From Paludisphaera rhizosphaerae (lineage in GTDB: Bacteria > Planctomycetota > Planctomycetia > Isosphaerales > Isosphaeraceae): a DNA stretch of 64,000 bases. The stretch covers positions 124,001 to 188,000 of the forward strand of contig NZ_JAALCR010000005.1 of assembly GCF_011065895.1 (NCBI RefSeq). The letters run 5' to 3'. Of the stretch, positions 53,356-62,238 are shown piece after piece. The notes beneath the pieces were generated by a model. The model was given only the letters and a program-made list of their open reading frames with translations. It was not told the DNA's origin and did no database searches. Each line of letters begins with the position of its first letter. Positions within the stretch are counted from its first letter, which is position 1. Position numbers and translations under genes: made by a program.

Positions 53356-54816
53356 TCAGAGCCGAGCGGGCGCCGCGTCGCGGCCCTGCCCCTGGAATTC
53401 ACGGGCGCGGGCCTCGGAGATGGCTCGGAGCAGGCCGTTGTTGAGCCGGCGATACAGGGTGGACCGATACACGGCGGGCACGTCGCGATCGATCCACGCT
53501 CGGGCGTCGTCGGCCATTCGGCGCAGGCCGAGCGACTCGGCCATGGCACCCATCGCGACGAATCGTTCGGCGTCGGAAGGATAGAGCACCAGGCTCGCGC
53601 GAGCGTCCTCGAACCGCCCGGTGGAGATCAGGCTGTCGACCAGGATCCCCGCCAGCACGCCGCGAAGCCCGCGCTGCTGGACCGAGGCGACGGCCTCCGC
53701 GGCCAGGTTGTAGCTGCGGGTGGCGTCCTCGTTGCGGCCCTTGCGAGCCTGGAACTCGGCGACTAGCACCAGGGCCCGGGCGCGGGCCTCGGCGTTGCGG
53801 ATCCGGTCGGCCAGGTCGGTGGCCCGGCTGTACTGGCTCGATTCGCCGGCGGAGATCGCCAGCCGCTCCATCGCCCGATTCTTCCAGATCGGCCGTTCGA
53901 TCTGCTGGGCGATATCGGCCCCCTCTTCGAGGATGTCGTCGGCCTGCTCGGCGTAGGCGGCTCGCTCTTCTTCGGAGATCTTGGGGCCGCGTTCGCTGGG
54001 AGGGACCGCGAATTCCAGGGCGACCACAGCGCTGCCCACGGCCATGTTCTCAACCGCACGATCGAGGTATTCGCTGCGATACGTGGGGTTACGGATCTGG
54101 GCCGCCATGTGGGCGGCTCGCCTCCACTCCAGGCGGGCGACGCGGATGGCGACGTCGCCGGTCATCTTACTCGTCGACTTCTCGTCCGGGGCCTCGTCCG
54201 GGAAGAGCCGGATCTGCGGCTTGGACTCGCGCAGAAGGGCGTCGGACAGGAGCCCCGCCGTGGTTACGATCGAGATGATGAGCTGATCGTGGATCAGGTC
54301 GTTCTGCTCGTCCACCGCGGCGGAGGCGGCGTCTTCGGTGGCTCGGTGAGCCAGCGCGAGCTGGTTGTTCAGAATGGCGCCGCGGGCGATCTGGAGCAGG
54401 ATGCGCCCTCGCTCGCCGGGCTCGGAGATGAGCTTGGCGGTGTCGATCATCTCAGGGGTGATCTTCAGACCGCCGACTCCGGTGGTCGACCGGCCCGAGC
54501 TCTCCATGAGCAGGAACGGGGCGATCGATGGGTCGTCCGGGAAGTGGACGTTGACGCCCGGGCCCAGCGGGACCACGGGGACGACCGGAACGTCCGGGGG
54601 GCCTCCCGGCTGATTGCCGGACAGAGGGCTCCCAACCGGAGCCTGGCTCGGTTCAGGGCGGTAGTCGGGGATCGAGGACCGACCGGTCCCCGTCCCCGCT
54701 CCGCTTCCAGACGAGAGCCCGGAGTTATCCTGGGCCCTCGCGGGCGAAATGGCCCCGATCGCCGTCGAGGCGAGCAGGAGCGCCGCATATCGGATTGTCG
54801 GGTGGGCGGGCCGCAT
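53356..54816 (-). CDS. Secreted helical-repeat (TPR-like) protein
   Basis: A 486-residue protein. I chose ATG 54816 (MRPAHPTIRYAALLLASTAI) over a TTG at 54831; the signal peptide ends at ARAQ. After a Pro/Gly-rich segment of about 90 residues, the rest is a series of antiparallel helix pairs of TPR type: ALVLVAEFQARKGRNEDATR, SYNLAAEAVASV, FEDARASLVLYP. No catalytic motif is visible, so a scaffold or binding role is inferred. It is convergent with the permease gene. Confidence 0.75.
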   Translation of the reverse strand: MRPAHPTIRYAALLLASTAIGAISPARAQDNSGLSSGSGAGTGTGRSSIPDYRPEPSQAPVGSPLSGNQPGGPPDVPVVPVVPLGPGVNVHFPDDPSIAPFLLMESSGRSTTGVGGLKITPEMIDTAKLISEPGERGRILLQIARGAILNNQLALAHRATEDAASAAVDEQNDLIHDQLIISIVTTAGLLSDALLRESKPQIRLFPDEAPDEKSTSKMTGDVAIRVARLEWRRAAHMAAQIRNPTYRSEYLDRAVENMAVGSAVVALEFAVPPSERGPKISEEERAAYAEQADDILEEGADIAQQIERPIWKNRAMERLAISAGESSQYSRATDLADRIRNAEARARALVLVAEFQARKGRNEDATRSYNLAAEAVASVQQRGLRGVLAGILVDSLISTGRFEDARASLVLYPSDAERFVAMGAMAESLGLRRMADDARAWIDRDVPAVYRSTLYRRLNNGLLRAISEARAREFQGQGRDAAPARL

Positions 54817-54970
54817 GGGGTCTATCCTCAAGTCCGATCGGCGGGAAGGCCGACGATAAGGTCGGCCCTTCCGTCGGGGGTCGTCCGGCGGAGCTTCGAC
54901 GCTGTCGGCGCGCGGCCGACTTCCTCAAGGATGCCCTCGGATCCACGGCCGGTCAAATCGCCCGAGGCCG

Positions 54971-56290
54971 TCAGCCGTCTCGCCGGACGAACACGCGTCT
55001 TGGATTGTCGACCAGGGCGAGTTTAGCGACCTCAAGCGCCCGCTCGGTCGACCACCCCTGCCCCTTCACGCCCTCCTCGGCCAGCGTCTCGGCCAGAATT
55101 CGCTTGTACATGTTGACCTTCGGCAGGATGAACTCCAGCTTGTAGGCGTCCGAGTAGTAGCCCAGCAGCTTCGCCTTCGGCACCGCCTGAACCCGCGCCT
55201 TCAGGTCGGCCGCGATGAACGCGGGGATGTTCGAATACCACCAGTGGCCCATCGGCAGGACGTTCGGGAAGATCCACGAGTAGGCCACCAGCTCCGCGCC
55301 GGCGTCGGGCGAAAGCGTCGAGACCGGGAACGTCACGCCGGAGAAGTGGTTGAACAGCTCGCGATAGTCGTACAGGCTGACCCGCCGGTCGAACAGGTCG
55401 CGACCGCCGGCCACGCCGGCCGGGTAGACGTTGCGGATCGGGCCGATCATCAGGTCGAACGGCAGCTTGAAGTCGGCGCAGCACTCGGCGAGGGTCCAGA
55501 AGACGGTCGTGCGGATCTCGTCGTGCTCGTCGGGCCGAAGTTCGAGCCCTTTGATCGCCCGGCGGACGGGCGTCACGGACCGCTTGGGCGCCGCCTTGCG
55601 AGGGGAGAAGTCCGGCGGCAGGCTGATCGCGCAGGCTCGGGCGCCCTTGGCGACGAACCGCTCGAAGAGCTTCACGACGGCCTCACGCAAACCCTCGCCG
55701 TCGCCGACGTCCACGCCGGTCGCCTTCTTCAGCCGCTCGACGGTCCTGGGCTCGTGGAGCTTCAGGACAAGGTCGTCGGTCCGCAGGCAGGGGATATACT
55801 TGTTGGTGTCCCAACCTTCGAGGGGATCGTCGAAGTCGTTGGTGAGGAAGACGGCTTCCAGGTTGCTCTTCTTCCAGACGGTGTCGTCCCAGGCCTTGCC
55901 TTCGCGGTCGCCTTCGCGGAGGGCCTTGTCGTAGAGGCCGGCGATGTTGTCGGGGCCGATGCGGTCGTGGGGGAAGTCGTGGAAGGTCTTGGCGATCTCG
56001 ATCAGCCAGGAGTACTGGACGGTGTTGTCCAGGTTGGAGAGCCGCCGGGCCAGGTTCTCAGCCCGCTCGCGAGGGGCCAGCTTGGGGTCGACGTCGGCGG
56101 CGGGCATGCCGGACGAGTGGGCCAGCTCGGTGTAATAATGGTATCCTAGGACCTCGTCCAGGTTCCGGGCCGCCGGGCTGTGGGGATCGATGTGCGAATG
56201 CGGGTCGAAGATCGGCCAGCGGCGGATCTCATCGTAAAGCTCGCGGGCGGCGGAGTCGGACGGGCGTCGATCGTGGCTCTCGGCGGTCAT
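54971..56290 (-). CDS. Uronate isomerase-family amidohydrolase
   Basis: A 439-residue protein from ATG 56290, without the upstream extension to 56575. It has the metal-binding FDPHSHIDPHSPAARN at the start, FFDNFDDPLEGW-like LTNDFDDPLEGWDT in the middle and YSWIFPNVLPMGHWWYSNIP near the end. Length and motifs fit glucuronate/galacturonate isomerase (UxaC) homologues, but it lacks the usual D-P-H-C-H form. It would open the uronate route to KDG; no partner genes lie nearby, so the substrate is inferred. Confidence 0.75.
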   Translation of the reverse strand: MTAESHDRRPSDSAARELYDEIRRWPIFDPHSHIDPHSPAARNLDEVLGYHYYTELAHSSGMPAADVDPKLAPRERAENLARRLSNLDNTVQYSWLIEIAKTFHDFPHDRIGPDNIAGLYDKALREGDREGKAWDDTVWKKSNLEAVFLTNDFDDPLEGWDTNKYIPCLRTDDLVLKLHEPRTVERLKKATGVDVGDGEGLREAVVKLFERFVAKGARACAISLPPDFSPRKAAPKRSVTPVRRAIKGLELRPDEHDEIRTTVFWTLAECCADFKLPFDLMIGPIRNVYPAGVAGGRDLFDRRVSLYDYRELFNHFSGVTFPVSTLSPDAGAELVAYSWIFPNVLPMGHWWYSNIPAFIAADLKARVQAVPKAKLLGYYSDAYKLEFILPKVNMYKRILAETLAEEGVKGQGWSTERALEVAKLALVDNPRRVFVRRDG

Positions 56291-56438
56291 GGCGGCCTGC
56301 TGGGCTGAGGATGCCGAGGCGGCCGGGACGCGCCGGGCGGCCCGCCCGCCTGCGAGGGGTGAGCTAGCTTGCTCCGCCGAGCGTAGCCCGTTCCGGGTCA
56401 GGGGTAAAGGGGCGCGAGCGGGGAGGAGCCGGGGCGTT

Positions 56439-57179
56439 ATGAAGGTGGTCGTGACAGGGGGCGGGACGTCGGCCCCCATCGACGACGTGCGGGTCATCAC
56501 CAACGTCTCGACGGGGAGGACCGCCGCCGCCATTACCGAGGCCTGCCTCGGCCTCGGCGACGAGGTCTGGCACATCCACGCGCCCCTCGCCGAACTCCCC
56601 CTGCTCCGCTTCGCCCGGTGCGACCTGAACGCCGACCCTCAAACCGAGCGCGACCGACTGGACGACCTCCGCCGCCGCTGGCTGGCCGAGCGCGACCGCC
56701 TCCACCTGCTCCCACTGAAGGTCGGCACGGTGGCCGAGTATTCCCAGGCCCTCCGCGCCGCGCTCTCTGACGGTGCGATCGACGTCGCCTTCCTGCCGAT
56801 GGCCGTCTCCGACTACGAGCCCGAGGCCCGAGCCGGCAAGATCAGCTCCAAGATCGACGACCTTTCGATCCCTCTCCGGCGCACGCCCAAGGTGATCCGC
56901 TCGGTCCGCGACTGGGCGCCGTCGGTCTACCTCGTCGGCTTCAAGCTCCTCTCCGGCGTCCCGACCGAGGAACTCATCCAGCGAGCCCACGACGCCTGCC
57001 TGCTCAACCGCGCCGATCTCACAGTCGCCAACGACCTCAAAGACGTCCAGGCCGGCCGCCACACCCTCCACCTCGTCCGCCCCGGTCAGCCGACCGAAAC
57101 CCTGTCCCCCGGCCCCGACCTGGCCGCGCGGCTGGTCGAACGAGTTCGCACGTGGGCTCGTGAGGCATCCTTGGGGTAA
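56439..57179 (+). CDS. CoaB-like phosphopantothenoylcysteine synthetase-domain protein
   Basis: A 246-residue protein from ATG 56439. It has VVVTGGGTSAPIDDVRVITN, STGRTAAAITEACL, FLPMAVSDYEPEARAGKISS and NRADLTVANDL, the pattern of the CoaB half of bifunctional CoaBC. There is no flavoprotein (CoaC) half, so it would be a stand-alone ligase or a relative with another job. The AVSDYEP motif keeps the Asp of the CoaB active site (AVADYRP in E. coli). Confidence 0.8.
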   Translation: MKVVVTGGGTSAPIDDVRVITNVSTGRTAAAITEACLGLGDEVWHIHAPLAELPLLRFARCDLNADPQTERDRLDDLRRRWLAERDRLHLLPLKVGTVAEYSQALRAALSDGAIDVAFLPMAVSDYEPEARAGKISSKIDDLSIPLRRTPKVIRSVRDWAPSVYLVGFKLLSGVPTEELIQRAHDACLLNRADLTVANDLKDVQAGRHTLHLVRPGQPTETLSPGPDLAARLVERVRTWAREASLG

Positions 57180-57228
57180 GCCGCCCTACCGGCGACATGG
57201 AACGACGACGGTTTGGATCGCCCGATTC

Positions 57229-57306
57229 GTAGGGGCGCCCCTTGTGGGTGCCCTGATCGCCGTGGACATCCAATGGCGGTCGGGTGCCCACAAAAGGCTC
57301 CGCTAC
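57229..57306. repeat. Imperfect inverted repeat of 25 bp
   Basis: GTAGGGGCGCCCCTTGTG at 57229 onward (to 57253) pairs with the complement at 57282-57306, about 75 percent matched, across a 28-base loop. The GC-rich, TTGTGGGTGCCC-type arms look like a dispersed palindromic repeat unit. Confidence 0.6.
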
Positions 57307-57994
57307 AAACCTTCATTCTCCTCCGACAGGCGCAATCCAGACGGTCAGCGCTCTGGAGACGAGGCTCGGCGGGGCCGGTCACCATCTCCGAAGCCCGGCG
57401 GGTTCGCTTGGCTTCGATCGTCGCCCACCGCAGCCAAAGCGGCCGACGCAAGCTCCAACGGCAAAAGACCTTGAATCCGCCACCGCGACCCCTCGGGCGG
57501 CTTCGTTCGTCGCGTTCTTCTTGAAGACCTTGATCCCGTTCGCCCGTTTCCTCCGTCGATCGGCGGGCTCTCGCGACGGGCCAAAGGATCGAGCGGCGAT
57601 CCCCGAACGAAGGTCGCGGACGCCTGGGTTCGATTGGGTTCCTTCGCTCCGTCGCGAGACCGAGACGATCGCCGCAACCTCTTGTCAAATCGAGCGTTCA
57701 AGCTTCAGAGACATCCTGCGAAATGGGTTCGATCGGCCGGATTTCGCCGAACGCGTGCCGCGGACGCCCCCGCTTGTCCGCGAACCAACCGTCGGATTGC
57801 CAATGAGCGCCTCTATCACTAACGTACTCACGGCATGGCCTACCGAGGCCGGAATCCGTGGGCCTCTTGCTCCGCCTCAAGGCAACGACTCCAGAAGTAA
57901 GGACCATGCCGTCTAAGCGGGGGTCGGAAGGCATCGCATACGCGAGGAACCCTGGGGGCTTCATCGTTCATGGCCGGGAACCATGACCTCACTC

Positions 57995-58243
57995 GGGAGG
58001 GAAAAGGAACTGACACTGACGGCCTCCTCGTGACACTGACGGCCTCCTCGGGAGGGAAAAGGAACTGACACCGACGGCCTCATAGGTGCGTTGGCCCTGC
58101 CTGTTCGCCAGCGGAAAAATGAACTGACACCGCCTGTCCCTGTGACACCGCCTGTCCCTAGCGGAAAAATGAACTGACACCGCCTGTCCCTCCTAGCGGA
58201 AAAATGAACTGACACCGCCTGTCCCTTGACACCGCCTGTCCCT
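57995..58243. repeat. Cluster of TGACACCGCCTGTCCC tandem units
   Basis: The 16-mer TGACACCGCCTGTCCC occurs five times in direct orientation, at 58125, 58143, 58175, 58210 and 58227. Three copies are preceded by GCGGAAAAATGAAC (58111, 58161, 58196). Two related units, GGGAGGGAAAAGGAAC plus TGACAC, stand at 57995 and 58050. The mixed spacing (18, 32, 35, 17) rules out a CRISPR array. It resembles repeats mobilised by Y1-type REP transposases. Confidence 0.85.
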
Positions 58244-58369
58244 CCTTGGGTTCGTCGCCCGTTTCCTTGCTGCTCATCGCCCGCCCTCCCCCCGCGCCGG
58301 CTTGCAGTAGAGCGAAGACCCAGGCCGTCCATGGCCGAGGTCCCACGCCGCTCATCTTAGGAGCGGTAC

Positions 58370-58743
58370 TCAAGACTGCACCGCCTTCCTGGAGCCCTGC
58401 CGCTCATGGGCTACCTCGCAGGACTCGCAATACCAACGTTCCCGGCCGCGCACCACGCACATGAACTTCGTGGGCCCATCGCATGCGGGGCAGAGGCAGG
58501 CTGTTCGCGAGTCGTGCGGGGGTTTGTTCGCGTTTTGTTTTTTCAACGTCCCACCCCCGCCGTCAGACGGCAGCCGAGGGTGCGGCCGAACTCGCAGAGG
58601 CACGCCGAAGACCGGCAGCGGAATACGCTGCGTCGGTTGCCGCACTTGATGCATCTGGCGGGGTGTCCACATGCCGGACAGTGACAAGTTCTTGGTCTAA
58701 AATCGTGTTCACAACCTAGCGCTTGAACGCGGAGGCTGGGCAT
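58370..58743 (-). pseudogene. Possible broken double zinc-ribbon gene
   Basis: Two minus-strand frames overlap here. One ends at 58543 and contains CHCPACGHPARCIKCGN and CRSSACLCEF, the other ends at 58370 and contains CLCPACDGPTKFMCVVRGR and CESCEVAH. Both are Cys-rich ribbon motifs. A frameshift between about 58543 and 58600 would join them into one protein with two ribbons, so I mark the whole as a likely pseudogene. Function unknown; either half alone could be real. Confidence 0.35.
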
Positions 58744-58829
58744 CGTAGGATGTCCTTGGATGATGGTCGAAGGATTTCCAAGGGCGGATCGGCTCGTCAC
58801 AGCCGGCCGCCCTTTTCCACTTCAGATGC

Positions 58830-59012
58830 TCAGGAGGGTATCGCCTGACGTTCGGCCTGAGCCTTCCGATCGGCGATCTGTTCGCGCTCGATCGTCTCGG
58901 CGACGCGGAGAAGCTTGCCGAGCAACCGGGCTTGACGGAGATGGAAGCCCATACGCTCGCGGACGACGCGGGCCGGCGAGATCAGTTCCTGGGTGCTGCT
59001 GGTCTCGTTCAT
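58830..59012 (-). CDS. Small helical protein, unknown
   Basis: A 60-residue protein from ATG 59012. It is almost entirely one or two charged helices (RMGFHLRQARLLGKLLRVAE, TIEREQIADRKAQAERQ). It follows the helical winged-helix-like gene by 112 bases on the same strand. I do not recognise it. The composition is more protein-like than the neighbouring frames, but it is too short for certainty. Confidence 0.5.
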   Translation of the reverse strand: MNETSSTQELISPARVVRERMGFHLRQARLLGKLLRVAETIEREQIADRKAQAERQAIPS

Positions 59013-59124
59013 GGCTGCTGATCCCTCTCGCGTGTTCGCCTCCTCATCTGACTGCGAACATCTTAGACCCGGGCGCCGACAGGAATCCGACCAGATACCG
59101 ACTAGAAACCGACAGGACGGTTTT

Positions 59125-60738
59125 TCAGTCGTGGAGTTCCCTGAAGACCCAGCCTCCGCGGTGCCCCAGGACGATCCTGCTCTCGATCCGGGCTAGCAGT
59201 CTCTTCGCACGGCGGATGTTCGCCTGGATCGCCTCCGACGTGGCTTTCGAGTCGCCGTGAACTTCCATGGCAACTTCCTCGAACGAGGCCTTGGACTTGT
59301 CGGCCATGAATTCCACCAGCTTCGCGACTTGCGGTGATCCCTGGCGTTGCATTGCAAGAACTACGGCCGCGTAATCAACCGATGCGAGGGGAGCTTTCAC
59401 GACAGGTTCAGGCTTCGCCAGCTCGTCCATAATCCTCCGATGGAGGGCGACGACGGGCGTGACCATGCTGGTCAATAAATCGCCGCTGGGGCCCATCTCG
59501 GTCAACATCCCCCTGAGTTGCGACGGGGTCCTGGGAATCTCGAGATAATCGGCCGATAGGATCAGCGGAATTCTGGCCTGGTGGTCTTTGAAGTAACCGT
59601 CGACGATCTCGCTCAGGCCTTTGATCCTGCTGAGCTCTGGGCAATTCGCCTCGATCCTTTCGAAACTCACGAGAGGAACGTCACCCTTTACTATGGATCG
59701 CAGGCCGTACGCCATCAGATCGAGTGCGTGCTGTACTTCCGGCGATGCTAAGAGCTTCTTCCTGAGTGAGTAGGCTTCTTGCACGGGACGAATCCGACTC
59801 AGATAGGCGGTCAGTTCGTCGAGCATCCGCCTCAGGATTTCGCGATCTACGGGAAGGGGTTTCGCGGCAGGGACAGCCGGATCAAATGGTTCGTGGGGAT
59901 CGTGATGGACTATCCGTTCCAGAGCCTTTCGAGCGTCCTGATTCAACTTGTCCGTCGCACTGATGACCTTCATGAACACGTCGTCGCCAGCTTCGAGGGC
60001 GGCTTTGCGTTCGTGCGGAGACTGCGGTAAATCGTCGTCGTAGAGATACTCGCGGGACGCGTCCAGCGTCGATACAGCTTGCTTAACGAGAGGTTCGACT
60101 TCGTCCAGCTCCCCATACGCCGAAACCAACACGTCGGCTGATGGGTAGAGCCCTGCAATCTCAGGATAGACTTCCGACCTTGGCCGATCGCCACGAATCG
60201 AATCCAGGTATTTGTAGGCTTCTCCGATCTCCTCCTGGGCACCGGGCATCCGAGACAACTGGAGGATTGTCATGCGAACGGCCCGGTATCGCTTGGCCGC
60301 GTCCGCATATCGGCCGGTCTCGTCGATGATTGCTTGAAGGGAGTCGCGATCTCTCGGCAGCGGTGGAATCGCCGAGATTTCGCCGATCGTAGAGACGATG
60401 AGGCTGATGGTCTTGCGCAGCTTGTCGACCAACGTCCTGAAGTGTCCGAGTTCCTTTTGACATGCCGCCGAGCAAACGGCCTCGGCTAGAAAGGCTGCGG
60501 TCGCCAGCAACGAATCCGCCCCGACGGCAACCTGTTCGTCCAGGCGGCCACCGGGCACGTTGTCGTGCACCCTATTCCAAACCAGCACGAAAGTATCCTT
60601 AGCGGCTCCGTATTCGCGCTCAGCGTCCCGCCCGGGATTCACGTCGGACAGCTTTGCCAACGCAGCCTCCATCGGCATCGCCGCCCTGGATAATCGCCTG
60701 AGCGCGGCCAGCAACCTGCCCCTCTCTACGTTGGTCAT
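59125..60738 (-). CDS. Large helical protein with C-terminal winged-helix-like segment
   Basis: A 537-residue protein from ATG 60738. The first 430 residues are all-helical, with a Cys pair in EAVCSAACQKELGHF, RYADAAKRYRAVRMTIL and PVQEAYSLRKKLLASPEVQH. The last 90 residues (VVLAMQRQGSPQVAKLVEFM to GHRGGWVFREL) have the helix-helix-helix-beta-hairpin order of a winged helix. No membrane segment or known catalytic motif is visible. It stands alone between repeat-rich stretches. DNA binding is inferred only from the C-terminus. Confidence 0.7.
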   Translation of the reverse strand: MTNVERGRLLAALRRLSRAAMPMEAALAKLSDVNPGRDAEREYGAAKDTFVLVWNRVHDNVPGGRLDEQVAVGADSLLATAAFLAEAVCSAACQKELGHFRTLVDKLRKTISLIVSTIGEISAIPPLPRDRDSLQAIIDETGRYADAAKRYRAVRMTILQLSRMPGAQEEIGEAYKYLDSIRGDRPRSEVYPEIAGLYPSADVLVSAYGELDEVEPLVKQAVSTLDASREYLYDDDLPQSPHERKAALEAGDDVFMKVISATDKLNQDARKALERIVHHDPHEPFDPAVPAAKPLPVDREILRRMLDELTAYLSRIRPVQEAYSLRKKLLASPEVQHALDLMAYGLRSIVKGDVPLVSFERIEANCPELSRIKGLSEIVDGYFKDHQARIPLILSADYLEIPRTPSQLRGMLTEMGPSGDLLTSMVTPVVALHRRIMDELAKPEPVVKAPLASVDYAAVVLAMQRQGSPQVAKLVEFMADKSKASFEEVAMEVHGDSKATSEAIQANIRRAKRLLARIESRIVLGHRGGWVFRELHD

Positions 60739-61158
60739 GACCGCGGTCTCTTGAGGCCTAGGGAAAGGGCGTGTGTCCCGTAGTGACGAAAGGGCCCCAT
60801 CGGTGCCAGGGCCCCATCGGTGTCAGTTCTACCTTCCGGCACCTATCAGCCACAGCACAGGTCGGGGGGGCGGTCTCTGACGGAGGCAGCGACTCTAACG
60901 GACCGTGTCAACCGGAGGGATTGCTCCCCCCGGTTTCCGCTTAGCCAGACGTGCGTTCCTGCTGCTGGCTCGTCACGTCATGATCTCGCCATGGGTCGGC
61001 GCGCGGAATGGCTCGGGAGCGACCGCAGAAGCGGGCGACGCCACAGGAACCGGTTGCATCGATTTCCGGCGATACACCCCTCGTGACGGCCTTCGCCTTC
61101 CGAGAGGGAATCGCCTGCCACGGATACGGGCCAGGGCGACCGAGTTACCATGGCTCAA
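60739..61158. other. Intergenic region
   Basis: About 420 bases between two minus-strand genes. A short direct repeat, GGGCCCCATCGGTG, occurs at about 60792 and 60809. I see no gene, RNA or promoter that I can support. Confidence 0.45.
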
Positions 61159-62100
61159 TCAGGGGGTCTTCGGCTTCGCCTTCAGGTGCTCGTCGAACCA
61201 GTCGGCGAGGATCGCCTGGTCGTTGATGAGGTCCTTCCAGCCGTGAGACTCGCCTGGCTTGACGACGAGCTTGGCCTCGACGCCTTTCTCCTTCATCTTC
61301 GCGATGATGGTTTCGGCCTGCTGGATGGGGACGAGTTGATCGGCGTCGCCGTGCATGATGAGGGTCGGCGGGTCGTCGGGCGAGACGTGGGTGATGGGGC
61401 TGATCTGGTGGCCGAGGGTCTCGCGCATCCCCTCGTCGACGGGGCGGTAGATCTTGTCCTTGGCATCGAGCGCGTTGAAGTCGAACGGGGCCTTGAAGCC
61501 CTTGAGGACGCCTTCGCCGAGGGCCCTCTCGCCGGGCTTGCCGTAGTTGAAGAAGTCGGTCGGCGGGAAGTAGCAGGCGACGGCCTGCACCCGGCTGGAG
61601 TCGCGGTCGACGGGGTCCTTGGCGATCGGGTTCCCCAAACCTCCGGCCGTCCCCAGCATCAGCGAGAGATGCCCCCCCGCCGACGCCCCCGTCACGCCGA
61701 TCCGGTTCGGGTCGATGCCGTAGTCGCCGGCATGATAGCGGATGTAACGCACGGCGCGGTTGACGTCGTCGACGGCTTCCGGGATCGTGAACTTCGGCTG
61801 GCTGCCGTGGACGACGGCAAAGACCGTGTAACCCCGCTTCAGGTATTCGGCGACGTACCCCGGGTTGATCGCCTCGTGGGCCGAGTACCAGCCGCCGCTG
61901 ATCATCCAGACGATCGCCGCGCCGTTGGGTTTCTCCTTCGGCGTCAGGACGTCCATCGTCAGCGCCATGCCGTGCTTCCGCCCGTAGACCACGTCCTCCT
62001 TGCGCGTGTAGTTCGGCTCCTCGGCGACGACCGCCGCCGCGAACGGCCCGGCGCAGGTCAAGCAGCAGACGAAGGCCCAGGCGAGTTTCGTGCGGATCAT
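61159..62100 (-). CDS. BD-FAE-type alpha/beta hydrolase, secreted
   Basis: A 313-residue esterase with a signal peptide (LAWAFVCCLTCAGPFAAAVV). The nucleophile Ser lies in GVTGASAGGHLSLMLG, an oxyanion-type turn appears in WMISGGWYSAHEA and the late Asp/His are in LIMHGDADQLVPI and VVKPGESHGWKD. This is the pattern of bacterial BD-FAE-like esterases/acetylxylan esterases. It follows the CorC-type gene after a nested palindrome of about 100 bases. Confidence 0.87.
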   Translation of the reverse strand: MIRTKLAWAFVCCLTCAGPFAAAVVAEEPNYTRKEDVVYGRKHGMALTMDVLTPKEKPNGAAIVWMISGGWYSAHEAINPGYVAEYLKRGYTVFAVVHGSQPKFTIPEAVDDVNRAVRYIRYHAGDYGIDPNRIGVTGASAGGHLSLMLGTAGGLGNPIAKDPVDRDSSRVQAVACYFPPTDFFNYGKPGERALGEGVLKGFKAPFDFNALDAKDKIYRPVDEGMRETLGHQISPITHVSPDDPPTLIMHGDADQLVPIQQAETIIAKMKEKGVEAKLVVKPGESHGWKDLINDQAILADWFDEHLKAKPKTP

Positions 62101-62136
62101 CGGCGGTTCGCTCTCGATTGGGGAGGGATCGGAGTC

Positions 62137-62238
62137 AGAGTTCGTCCCAAGAGGGCCCAGGGAGAGGGGGACAGTCCCATTTTGCTTCGTGAACTTCGCA
62201 AAATTGGGACAGTCCCCGGCCCTCTTGGGACGAACTCT
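62137..62238. repeat. Nested inverted repeats between two genes
   Basis: The outer arms are a perfect 21-bp pair: AGAGTTCGTCCCAAGAGGGCC at 62137-62157 and its complement at 62218-62238. Inside, GGGGACAGTCCCATTTTGC (62167-62185) and the arm at 62198-62217 (GCAAAATTGGGACAGTCCCC) pair with one mismatch and one gap. The right outer arm overlaps the last bases of the CorC-type gene. It could act as a terminator and has the GGGACAGTCCC core of dispersed repeats. Confidence 0.85.

Larger units (their letters stand above)
57180..58369. other. Gene-poor region with repeats
   Basis: Almost 1.2 kb without a recognisable gene. Open frames occur on both strands, but they have no signal, motif or codon pattern that I can support and are probably by-products of high GC. 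The region contains an imperfect inverted repeat at its start and a cluster of tandem units at its end. Confidence 0.55.

Noticed and set aside
57180-57960. Several 60-210-residue frames on both strands
   Set aside because: No ribosome sites, signals or motifs; amino acid composition is dominated by Arg, Pro and Ser as expected from GC-rich non-coding sequence.
57995-58243. CRISPR array
   Set aside because: The repeats are direct but their spacing is irregular (17-35 bases from start to start), there are no unique spacers of constant length and no cas genes are near.
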